Shown: in pieces, positions 15,613 through 22,761 of the stretch
Position numbering within the stretch: the first letter of the stretch is position 1
How the letters are laid out: each line of letters begins with the position of its first letter
Source: JAPYWM01 sp964489015
Lineage (GTDB): Bacteria > Bacteroidota > Bacteroidia > SpSt-205
Direction: 5' to 3'
DNA: 26,910 bases
NCBI GenBank assembly: GCA_964489015.1
Contig: CAZAXD010000027.1
Span: 1-26,910, forward strand
Translations under genes and position numbers: made by a program
Notes under the pieces: model-generated
The model's input: the letters and a program-made list of their open reading frames with translations, nothing else
Told to the model about the DNA's origin: nothing
Database searches by the model: none

Positions 15613-17687
15613 CAAAATCCGAACCGATACCGATAGTCTCGCACGTCTAGCCGCTCTGTCATCGCGCCCTCAAAGCGCTGAACGAGCTGATTGGCCAAAG
15701 TAGCGCTCTGACTGAGGGCCAAGCTACGAGCAGCCTCAGGCGTAGGCTCGGCAGGCCTTGCCTTGCGCAAGAGCTGTAGGACGTAAATGGCATTATTGCC
15801 TTCAATAGGGGAGCTGACAGCGTTAGAATCTAATCCCGCTGCTGCGCCCAGGACCTTAGGCTCCATGCCGATGCCCGGCACGGCTACACTGCCATACTGC
15901 GCATCCGAGGCGCGACTAATGTACGCGCCCGCACCATAAGCCGCTTTGTATTCCTCCAAGGTCTTTCCTTTGAGGCGGCTGCGAATGAGCTCAGCTTTTT
16001 TGGCATTACGGACTTTGGGCTCTACCAGGTCACGCACTGCATCCCATGCCCGATATGGCGGCTCATCCGCTTTGACAACCTGAGCAATCAAATAGGCGTT
16101 TTCGACCTCTATCACGCCCGAAAAGGCCCCTACTTTTTTCTGATCGAAGGCCCAGCGCAGCCCATCGGCAGTCCCCAAGAGTCCCGGCAAGGCAGCGGAG
16201 GACGGGCGAAGCGCCGGACTGAGACGAATATTTTGTCGAAACTGACTCGCAGCCCCATCAAAGTCACGCTCGGCAGCGATAGCAAACTGCTGAGCCTGCT
16301 GCCGCAAGGCCACTAACGTCTTGCTAGACGGCCGAACCTCTTTGACAATCTCATGAAATCGGACACGTCGATCCTCCTTGCCCCGCACTTCGACGATGTG
16401 ATAGCCTTGGTCTGTCGCAATAATTCCGTACAATCGTCCAATAGGGGCCTTGGCCAAGGCTTCATAAAAGGCTTTGCCCAACCGCCCATCGGGCCCATAC
16501 CAGCCTAGCTCCCCGCTCGCAAAGCGCGTCTGCCAGTCATCGGAGTAAGCATTGACCGCCTCCGCAAACTTGGCCGGCGTAAGTACCCTGTACAAGCTAT
16601 CCGCTCGACGGCGAGCCGCCAAGCTATCAAGCCCCTTGGCTATCATCAGATGGCGTACCTGATAAACCGGCTGCGAATCCCGGACCACGGTGTCCACCTT
16701 CCCGATCGCGTATCCATTGGGATGACTATAGGGTCCTATTACCACAAGACCAGCCCGGATAGAATCTTGGAGGGCACTCGGCAAGTCTACAAGCCGCCGA
16801 AGCGAAGCGTCAACGGGGAGATCACTTTGAGCCGCCGCAAAGATCGAATCGTCCTTAGCTTCGATAAAGGCGCCTCGCAGTTCTAACAGCTGATTTAGCA
16901 CTCGCGCACTATCCTCACTAGAGGGTTCCTTGAAAAATACCACATACCGCAGCACCCGCTCCGGCTCCCGAAGTCGATATTCTTCTTTGTGCGCAGAATA
17001 GTAGCTTTTGATGTCAGCATCGGAAAGCTTGACAACTGTATCAGCGATAGCGCTATAGCTCACCGCTAGATAACTAAAGTCGAGGGCTGTATTATCCAGC
17101 GCATTCTGATAAGCCGCTAAAGGTGCTGGCACATAAGCACAGGCCTTGAGGAGAGCGTTGTACTTTTCTCGTCGACGCAGCTTTTCGAGGTAGATTTCAA
17201 ACTCGCGCAACTGGGCGGCGATCTCGGGATTATTAGGTGCTTGGGCTAATATTTGGCGTACTCGTTCCCGTTCATACATCTGCTCACCCTGGGAAAAAAC
17301 CTGCATGACAATAGGATGCGGCTCTTCCCCGACAAACATCTCATAAAGCTCCTGTTCAGACACACTAAGATCGAGGGGTTCGGTCTCGATCTCGTATAAT
17401 TTTTCGGAGAGGGTCTGCTGCCAGAGGGCATTGCGTAGCTGCTCTTGGGCCAGAGGGTCTTGCGGTGCTTGAGCCCGGACGCTCTGCTCATACTGCCGAT
17501 TGTAGGCGGCGTACTTAATCTCTTTATCGCCGATCTTGGCTACCACATCGCTACGACCAAAAAGCAGTTCTTGGAAGAACGTATTGGTCTGCAAAAGGTC
17601 TGTCAAAATGAAAATCAAAAGGGATAGCCCGATAAGCCCCACAACAAGCCCGCCCATGTTGCGGATTTTCTGAATCACCCCGGCCAT
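15612..17687 (-). CDS. PpiD/SurA-like periplasmic peptidyl-prolyl isomerase
   Basis: 691 residues. The N-terminus is a single membrane anchor, IQKIRNMGGLVVGLIGLSLLIFILTDLL, characteristic of Bacteroidota PpiD-like folding factors; the remainder is periplasmic. Residues ~40-230 form a SurA-N/PpiD-like helical chaperone region (EQLRNALWQQTLSEKLYEIE). A parvulin-type rotamase domain lies around 340-450 (YQVRHLMIAK...ADSLYRVLTPAKFAEAVNAYSDD...GELGWYGPDGRLGKAFYEAL...GYHIVEVRGKED). A second, degenerate rotamase-like region may follow near 470-570. The likely role is to help outer-membrane and secreted proteins fold. It has its own -7 box four bases upstream of the ATG and is coupled by TGATG to the downstream membrane protein. 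Confidence 0.9.
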   Translation of the reverse strand: MAGVIQKIRNMGGLVVGLIGLSLLIFILTDLLQTNTFFQELLFGRSDVVAKIGDKEIKYAAYNRQYEQSVRAQAPQDPLAQEQLRNALWQQTLSEKLYEIETEPLDLSVSEQELYEMFVGEEPHPIVMQVFSQGEQMYERERVRQILAQAPNNPEIAAQLREFEIYLEKLRRREKYNALLKACAYVPAPLAAYQNALDNTALDFSYLAVSYSAIADTVVKLSDADIKSYYSAHKEEYRLREPERVLRYVVFFKEPSSEDSARVLNQLLELRGAFIEAKDDSIFAAAQSDLPVDASLRRLVDLPSALQDSIRAGLVVIGPYSHPNGYAIGKVDTVVRDSQPVYQVRHLMIAKGLDSLAARRRADSLYRVLTPAKFAEAVNAYSDDWQTRFASGELGWYGPDGRLGKAFYEALAKAPIGRLYGIIATDQGYHIVEVRGKEDRRVRFHEIVKEVRPSSKTLVALRQQAQQFAIAAERDFDGAASQFRQNIRLSPALRPSSAALPGLLGTADGLRWAFDQKKVGAFSGVIEVENAYLIAQVVKADEPPYRAWDAVRDLVEPKVRNAKKAELIRSRLKGKTLEEYKAAYGAGAYISRASDAQYGSVAVPGIGMEPKVLGAAAGLDSNAVSSPIEGNNAIYVLQLLRKARPAEPTPEAARSLALSQSATLANQLVQRFEGAMTERLDVRDYRYRFGF

Positions 17688-17691
17688 GCTG

Positions 17692-17699
17692 CAAACTTA
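17692..17699 (-). promoter_or_regulatory. -7 box for the PpiD-like gene
   Basis: Minus-strand TAAGTTTG (TAnnTTTG), exactly four bases before the ATG at 17687. It is divergent from the promoter of the CUB protein, about 90 nt away. Confidence 0.68.
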
Positions 17700-17789
17700 C
17701 GACAAGGCGACCGACTCAGGCGCTTATGCTCACTTAAGCTTCTCCGTCGACTGATTTTAGGCTGAGCAGGACAGATTAGTTTTTTTCAC

Positions 17790-17797
17790 TACCTTTG
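17790..17797 (+). promoter_or_regulatory. -7 box for the CUB-domain gene
   Basis: TACCTTTG (TAnnTTTG) after a run of seven T, exactly four bases before the ATG at 17802. Confidence 0.7.
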
Positions 17798-17801
17798 TGC
17801 C

Positions 17802-20456
17802 ATGCTATACGATTGGATAACTAGGGGCTTAGTTAGCTTAGCGAGTCTAGGTATGCTATGGGCCCAGTGTAATACAAATGCTCAAAACGGCCTAGTCCTC
17901 AACATCGCTGATCCGGGAGGCTGTAACTGCGGTACATTCAGCTTTTATGATGACGGTGGTCCCGCTGGAAACTACGCTAATAATCGCCGTGATACGGTTC
18001 GCTTCGTTAATCCCGGCGGCCGGCTTCAGGTCTCGGTAGTTTCTTGGAGTTTAGAGGGCTGTCTAGACAATCTATTAATTCTGGATGGCTCCAGCGCCAG
18101 CAGTGGTCTGATGTACCGCCTTTGCGGTAGTGGGAATAACCTAGCTCCGCTCAGATCTACCAGTGACACAGTGACCTTTATTTTCTACTCAGACGGGAGC
18201 ACTAACTACGCAGGATGGCACATTCAACTCGCTTGCGTAAGCGGCCTTAGTCGGCAAGACATGCCGCCTACTCCTACGACGATCACGCTTAGCAACTGTA
18301 GCGAGGCAATCAGCTTTTATGATGATGGGGGGCCCCATCGGAATTATGCCGCAAATCAGGATCGTCTATGGATTATTCGTCCACCCAGCGCCACGACGCT
18401 ATTACAGGCGGCTTTCCCCTACCAGCTTAGCTTGGCTGCCGGTGATACGCTCTGGGTCTGGAGTGGCAACCGCCTCCTGGCCCGCTTCACCCAAGGCTCT
18501 AGCCGAGCCGATACCCTCACCACCATCGACCCCGGTGACTCTCTCACCTTCCGCTTCAAAAGCGATGCGACTAACGAAGCTCCCGGCTGGGCCGCCGTCA
18601 TTAGCTGCACTGCCAACCCCGCCTACACCACCTACATGGGCGCTGACCTGAGCACCGTACCCTGTGGCCGCACCCTGCACTTCTTCGATAGTGGCTCCCC
18701 AGGCCTCATAGGCGACAATGGCAGAAATGCCTACGGGAATTACGCTAACTCCGAAAACCGTACCATCACCTTCTGGTCCCAAGATAGTAGCTACCGCCTA
18801 CGAATAGCCTTTTCCGCTTTCTCCACCGAAGCAGGCTTCGATTGGTTGGAAGTCTACGACGGCCCTACCACCACAAGCCCACTCATCGGCCGCTGGAGCG
18901 GCTCTAACACCCCGCCCATCCTCCTCTCCACCGGCCCCTACCTCACCGTCCGCTTCCAGAGCGATCCCACTAGCAACAACTATAGCGGCTGGAACGCCAC
19001 AGTCTCCTGCATCACGCTGGCCGTCCCGCCCATTTACACCCTCTCCACAAATAACCAAACCATTTCCGCTTGCGAAGCCCTCTTCTACGACGATGGAAAT
19101 GTGCAGGGCAACTATAGCTATTCTCAGGACCGCACCATCACATTATGTCCCACCGACCCCACCAAATACCTTGCTATTTCCTTCCCCTATCAGTTCCAAT
19201 TAGCACCAGGAGATACCCTATGGGCTTATGATGGAAGTACCACCAATGCCCCGCTGATAGGCGTTTACATTTTGAACAACAAAGGCGAGCAGATTGCTTC
19301 TGAAATCCCCGGCGGATGTATCACGCTCCGCTTTAAATCCGCTCCCACTTCCCCCGGCGCCCCAGGATGGCATGGCATCATCCGCTGTGAAAATACCCCG
19401 CAACCCTTCATTACATGGATGGGGCATGGTATTCGACGAACCTGCAATTTACGTTTTTATGACTCAGGGGGGGCCGACTTCAATTATAGCAATAATGAAA
19501 ATCGTCAACTTTTAGTCCTACGCTCCCAAAGCGGTTGCGGCGCCCTACAAATACAATTTTCTGCTCCTTTTTCCACTCAATCCAACTTCGATATTTTACG
19601 GATTTACAACGGGGGAACAACTGGGGCTTCATCCTGGAGCTACAGCGGATCCAACCTGCCCAATGGGGGTAATCCCCTTCTTATGAGCGGGGATAGCATG
19701 CTTCTTCGCTTTACTTCAGATGGTTCCACGAATTCCAGCGGATGGATAGCCGAGATTCGATGCGCTAATACGTTTGGGGCTAGTATTACAGCTAATGAGC
19801 CTTTACCTGCCTGCGCGGGCAGACCCATCACCCTTCAAGCCAATCCCTCCGGCGCATCATACACCTACAGCTGGAATACAGGGGCCACGTCCTCAAGCCT
19901 TACGGTTACCAGCGCCGGCACCTACAGTGTAACGATAACCGATCAAAGTGGGTGTCAAGCCACGGCGGCTATTAGCGTCTCGTACCATCCACCCATTGAT
20001 ACTACCGTTACGCTTAGCGGTGGCACCCTTACCGGCCAAGGCTGCGATGCTAACCACACCTGCCAATGGCGCGACTGCAATAGTGGCCAAATTGTCGCCA
20101 CCGGCTCTTCCTTTACCCCCACCCAAAGCGGCTCCTATCGCCTCCTCATCCAAAATAATTCTACCCAGTGTCAAGACTCCTCCGCCTGCCACTTCGTGGG
20201 CACCTCTTCTCTCTCTGCTTCTGGCTTCTCTGTTAGGCTCTATCCCAATCCCTCAACGGGGTCTTCTACCCTCGAAGCCAACGTGCCCATGAATAGACTC
20301 ACCATCTACAACCTCACTGGTCAAGTGGTATTTACCACAACGCTGCCTGGCGCTACCCGCTTCACACTTCCACCCCTCTCGCCGGGCGTCTACGAGGTTG
20401 GGGTTAGCGTAGAAAATGGCAATACCTCCACCCTGCGCTGGCAAATCCTGAGGTAA
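17802..20456 (+). CDS. Secreted multi-CUB-domain protein with T9SS type A sorting domain
   Basis: 884 residues with a signal peptide (LVSLASLGMLWA, then QCNTN). Five CUB-like domains follow, at ~38-148, ~165-273, ~285-405, ~422-525 and ~545-650. Each starts with F-Y-D-D/S-G-G or a close form, then G-N-Y-A/S, and ends with a T-F-R-F-x-S-D...G-W-x-A-x-I-x-C strand. This is the usual CUB consensus for protein or glycan binding outside the cell. Next come an Ig/PKD-like domain (~665-725, ITLQANPSG...YSWNTGATS...TYSVTITDQSGC) and a related module (~735-800, CQWRDCNSG...GSYRLLIQN). The T9SS type A domain is ~808-884 (LYPNPSTGSSTLEA...LTIYNLTGQVV...LPPLSPGVYEVGV). Predicted surface adhesin or matrix protein. 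It is monocistronic, with a promoter four bases upstream and a strong terminator downstream. Confidence 0.92.
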   Translation: MLYDWITRGLVSLASLGMLWAQCNTNAQNGLVLNIADPGGCNCGTFSFYDDGGPAGNYANNRRDTVRFVNPGGRLQVSVVSWSLEGCLDNLLILDGSSASSGLMYRLCGSGNNLAPLRSTSDTVTFIFYSDGSTNYAGWHIQLACVSGLSRQDMPPTPTTITLSNCSEAISFYDDGGPHRNYAANQDRLWIIRPPSATTLLQAAFPYQLSLAAGDTLWVWSGNRLLARFTQGSSRADTLTTIDPGDSLTFRFKSDATNEAPGWAAVISCTANPAYTTYMGADLSTVPCGRTLHFFDSGSPGLIGDNGRNAYGNYANSENRTITFWSQDSSYRLRIAFSAFSTEAGFDWLEVYDGPTTTSPLIGRWSGSNTPPILLSTGPYLTVRFQSDPTSNNYSGWNATVSCITLAVPPIYTLSTNNQTISACEALFYDDGNVQGNYSYSQDRTITLCPTDPTKYLAISFPYQFQLAPGDTLWAYDGSTTNAPLIGVYILNNKGEQIASEIPGGCITLRFKSAPTSPGAPGWHGIIRCENTPQPFITWMGHGIRRTCNLRFYDSGGADFNYSNNENRQLLVLRSQSGCGALQIQFSAPFSTQSNFDILRIYNGGTTGASSWSYSGSNLPNGGNPLLMSGDSMLLRFTSDGSTNSSGWIAEIRCANTFGASITANEPLPACAGRPITLQANPSGASYTYSWNTGATSSSLTVTSAGTYSVTITDQSGCQATAAISVSYHPPIDTTVTLSGGTLTGQGCDANHTCQWRDCNSGQIVATGSSFTPTQSGSYRLLIQNNSTQCQDSSACHFVGTSSLSASGFSVRLYPNPSTGSSTLEANVPMNRLTIYNLTGQVVFTTTLPGATRFTLPPLSPGVYEVGVSVENGNTSTLRWQILR

Positions 20457-20478
20457 AATAGCTCCATTCTCTTACTCG

Positions 20479-20512
20479 AGCGGGGTAAGCTGCTTAGCTT
20501 ACCCCGCTTTTT
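20479..20512 (+). terminator. Strong intrinsic terminator after the CUB gene
   Basis: Perfect 13-bp stem AGCGGGGTAAGCT/AGCTTACCCCGCT with loop GCTT, followed by a run of five T. It lies 23 nt after the CUB protein stop. Confidence 0.93.
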
Positions 20513-20562
20513 AGTACCTGGCTTTGGCCGGCTTGTCTCAAAGCTGGTGTTATCCCACATAG

Positions 20563-20591
20563 TTTGTTTTGCAAATTTCTTTGTACCTTTG
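20563..20591 (+). promoter_or_regulatory. Full -33/-7 promoter of the protoglobin operon
   Basis: TTTG at 20563-20566 and TACCTTTG at 20584-20591, 17 bp apart, close to the Bacteroidota two-box consensus. This is the best two-box promoter in the window. The start ATG is 24 nt beyond the -7 box, so this mRNA should have a real leader of about 20 nt, unlike most genes here. Confidence 0.75.
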
Positions 20592-20615
20592 CACCAAACC
20601 TAAATCGCAAAGCCT

Positions 20616-21194
20616 ATGAAGCCACAAGGTTACATGTATGGAAAAGTGGCCGCTTCGCCGGTCAAAGTTGAAGACTTAGAACTTCTCAAGAAGACTCTCT
20701 TATGGACGGACGAGGACGACCGTTATCTCAAAATGGCGGCGGATGTCCTTCGGGATCAGGTAGATGCGATTTTGGACTTGTGGTACGGGTATGTGGGGAG
20801 TCACCCCCATTTGGTGCACTACTTTACTGATCCAAAGACGGGGCAGCCGCTTTCCGACTACCTTGCCAAGGTACGGGCACGCTTTGGGCAATGGATTCTA
20901 GACCTATGTGAAAAGCCCAAAGATGCCACCTGGCTTGCCTATCAACAAGAAATAGGCCTGCGCCACCACTCGGAAAAGAAAAACAAAACGGATAACGTGA
21001 GTAGCGTTCCCTTTGTCCACTTTCGGTACATCGTGGCCTTCATTTACCCCATTACGGCCACGATTCGCTCCTTCCTCGAGAAAAAGGGTCATGATGCCCA
21101 AACCGTGGCCAAAATGCACGATGCCTGGTTCAAGGCGGTAGTACTAACTGTGCTCCTGTGGTGCTATCCCTATGTAAAAGAAGGGCAATGGTAA
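20616..21194 (+). CDS. Protoglobin-domain heme protein
   Basis: 192 residues, a stand-alone protoglobin fold like that of archaeal protoglobin and the sensor part of globin-coupled sensors. Family marks seen are LLWTDEDDRYLKMAADVLRDQVDAILDLWYGYVGSHPHLVHYF, RFGQWILDLCEKP and YQQEIGLRHH, in which His117 or His118 should be the proximal heme ligand. FIYPITATIRSFL and MHDAWFKAVVLTVLLWCYPY at the C-terminus complete the helices. No signal peptide or output domain is present, so it is a single-domain cytosolic O2, NO or CO binder or sensor. It is first in an operon with a DUF2024 gene that overlaps its stop by 7 nt. Its partner and ligand are unknown. Confidence 0.92.
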   Translation: MKPQGYMYGKVAASPVKVEDLELLKKTLLWTDEDDRYLKMAADVLRDQVDAILDLWYGYVGSHPHLVHYFTDPKTGQPLSDYLAKVRARFGQWILDLCEKPKDATWLAYQQEIGLRHHSEKKNKTDNVSSVPFVHFRYIVAFIYPITATIRSFLEKKGHDAQTVAKMHDAWFKAVVLTVLLWCYPYVKEGQW

Positions 21195-21595
21195 AACGAG
21201 ACTCTTTAGGTAAGAGGGCGGGCGTTTTGTCAGGCCTAATGCTCGTTTTAGGGGCCTGGTTTTCCATAATGCCCGCCTTCTCCCAAATCCAAAAGCAGGT
21301 TCCCTCTTTGCCCAAAACCGAAAAGGAGGTTCCTATGAAGGTAGCTGTTTGGGATACATACGTCAAAAGGCCGGATGGGCGGATCATGCACTTTGACATC
21401 ATCGTACCGGATGGAACGCCGCAGGAGAAAGTGTATAGCTTTGGGCTGGAGTACCTCCGATCGAAGGGCCTTTCCAAGTCTACCTTGACTCAGAAAGAAA
21501 GCCGCTACTGCCACAGCGAAATGGCCCGGTCAGAAGTGCAAAAAGCCATCTCCGAAAAGGGTTACTACATTTTTGAGATGGAAAATTGTGACTAG
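21188..21595 (+). CDS. DUF2024 protein with N-terminal signal peptide (possible dual start)
   Basis: 135 residues from the ATG at 21188, which overlaps the protoglobin stop (ATGGTAA). Residues ~11-32 look like a signal peptide (RAGVLSGLMLVLGAWFSIMPA, ending in AFSQ), then a short Lys/Pro linker. From residue 50 the sequence is a complete DUF2024 domain: MKVAVWDTYVKRPDGRIMHF, DIIVPDGTPQEK, SRYCHSEMA and GYYIFEMENCD. Known DUF2024 proteins normally begin at MKVAVWDTYV with no signal. Here that Met (21335) is preceded by a near-perfect Shine-Dalgarno (AAAGGAGG, 21322-21329, 5-nt spacing), unusual in this window. An 86-residue cytoplasmic form is therefore possible as well. Domain function is unknown; the conserved C-x-H and final Cys might bind metal or heme (inference). 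Confidence 0.82.
   Translation: MVKRDSLGKRAGVLSGLMLVLGAWFSIMPAFSQIQKQVPSLPKTEKEVPMKVAVWDTYVKRPDGRIMHFDIIVPDGTPQEKVYSFGLEYLRSKGLSKSTLTQKESRYCHSEMARSEVQKAISEKGYYIFEMENCD
21322..21329 (+). promoter_or_regulatory. Internal Shine-Dalgarno before the short DUF2024 start
   Basis: AAAGGAGG lies 5 nt upstream of the in-frame ATG at 21335. It is the only strong Shine-Dalgarno I noticed at a plausible start in the window. It also encodes Lys-Glu-Val in the long form, so chance is possible. Confidence 0.5.
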
Positions 21596-21684
21596 GTTCT
21601 CTCCCCTCCCATAGTTCAGCACCGGAAAAAGGTACTTTATGTGCTAGCCCCATACTGAACCCTTGATTGGCCGTTAAGGTCTTT

Positions 21685-21782
21685 CAAGCAGCTCCCAAAA
21701 CAGCTGCCGATAACCGCAAGTGTTTTTTAGGGTGAGGGAGATATCAAAAAAAAGCCCTAACGGCGCTGTCTGGGGCTGCTTG
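21685..21782. repeat. Nested imperfect inverted repeat (~98 bp)
   Basis: Outer arms CAAGCAGCTCCCA (21685-21697) and TGGGGCTGCTTG (21771-21782) pair with one bulge. Inside them ACAGCTGCCG (21700-21709) pairs with CGGCGCTGT (21761-21769), again with one bulge, and TTAGGG (21727-21732) pairs with CCCTAA (21755-21760). The right end is 2 nt before the -7 box of the methyltransferase gene. It could be a large terminator-like or regulatory hairpin for the operon upstream, or the remnant of a miniature inverted-repeat element. No target-site duplication is evident. Confidence 0.6.
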
Positions 21783-21784
21783 TT

Positions 21785-21792
21785 TATCTTTG
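21785..21792 (+). promoter_or_regulatory. -7 box for the methyltransferase gene
   Basis: TATCTTTG (TAnnTTTG), exactly four bases before the ATG at 21797 and directly after the right arm of the inverted repeat. Confidence 0.7.
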
Positions 21793-21796
21793 CCAC

Positions 21797-22702
21797 ATGA
21801 GTTTTGCTAGAAAGGTCGCTAAGCCGCTTTTACCCAAAGATAGCCGGCTATATCGCTGGACGCGTCTAATCTATCGGTCCATGCAGCCTACTTTTACAAC
21901 AGTAGCGCTGGAATACGCACCAAGTCTACAACCCCGATGGGGCTATACCCAGCCTCCCCATTCAGCTATAGCACGTATCATTGAAGAAAATTACGAAATC
22001 TATCGGACTTACCTGGAAAGCTTCCTAAGCTATTTGTCCTACTATCATGCTATGCCCGATTGGAATTCGGCTAGTCCGACAGAGCCTGGGTGGAATTTCG
22101 CGCATATCAAGGGCATTGATGTCGTAGCCTTATACGGGCTTTTAGTCGAGCATAGACCCAGCCACTACGTTGAGTTGGGCTCAGGCATGTCTACGAGGAT
22201 CGCTCGTAAGGCTATTAGGGATCATCAGTTGCCTACTAAGATCATATCGATCGATCCGCAGCCGCGCATACCCGTCAATGCGCTGTGTGATGAGGTGATC
22301 CGCGAAAGGATAGAAAATATAGAGCCTGAGGTGATCATCGACCGACTAGGACCTGGGGATATTTTATTTTGGGACGGTGCCCATCTAGCCGTGCCAGGTA
22401 CGGACGCTCCTTTACTAATGCTAGAGGTCTTGCCTTTTTTACGACCAGGCGTACTAGTCCACATTCACGATATTTACTGGCCCTATGACTACTTGCCTGA
22501 AATGTGTGAACGGGCCTATGGAGAACAGTATTTATTGGGCACATGGCTACTTGGTGCCCGCAACCGCTACAAGATTCTTTTACCTAATTACTACCTAACG
22601 CAACGGCCAGAGCTTATGCGCATCCTCGAACCCATTTGGCAACATCCACGCTTAGGCCGACTCAAGACAGACGGTAGTTCATTCTGGTTTGAGGTATTAT
22701 GA
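21797..22702 (+). CDS. Class I SAM-dependent methyltransferase
   Basis: 301 residues. A Rossmann-type methyltransferase core starts near residue 120: HYVELGSGMSTRIARKAI is the glycine-rich SAM-binding motif, IISIDPQP carries the acidic residue after strand 2, and GDILFWDGAHL (~188-198) and GVLVHIHDIYWPYDY (~219-233) are later motifs. This matches the Methyltransf_24-type enzymes often found with polysaccharide synthesis genes. The N-terminal ~110 residues are helical and family-specific. No signal peptide is present. The target is not known; the convergent glycosyltransferase makes a glycan substrate plausible (inference). It starts four bases after a -7 box and ends 59 nt before the glycosyltransferase stop, with no strong terminator between. 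Confidence 0.88.
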   Translation: MSFARKVAKPLLPKDSRLYRWTRLIYRSMQPTFTTVALEYAPSLQPRWGYTQPPHSAIARIIEENYEIYRTYLESFLSYLSYYHAMPDWNSASPTEPGWNFAHIKGIDVVALYGLLVEHRPSHYVELGSGMSTRIARKAIRDHQLPTKIISIDPQPRIPVNALCDEVIRERIENIEPEVIIDRLGPGDILFWDGAHLAVPGTDAPLLMLEVLPFLRPGVLVHIHDIYWPYDYLPEMCERAYGEQYLLGTWLLGARNRYKILLPNYYLTQRPELMRILEPIWQHPRLGRLKTDGSSFWFEVL

Positions 22703-22761
22703 GCCAAAAAGTAGCAGCGACCATTACCTCTTAGAGCGGCATTCCATGAGTCCAGAACGGG

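Noticed and set aside
18402..18782. Minus-strand open frame inside the CUB gene
   Set aside because: It is a by-product of GC-rich codon use opposite a gene with clear domains; its translation is low complexity (Gly/Val/Ala).
21614..21660. Inverted repeat GTTCAG/CTGAAC after the DUF2024 gene
   Set aside because: Only 6 bp with a loop of 35 nt and no T-run; could easily be chance.
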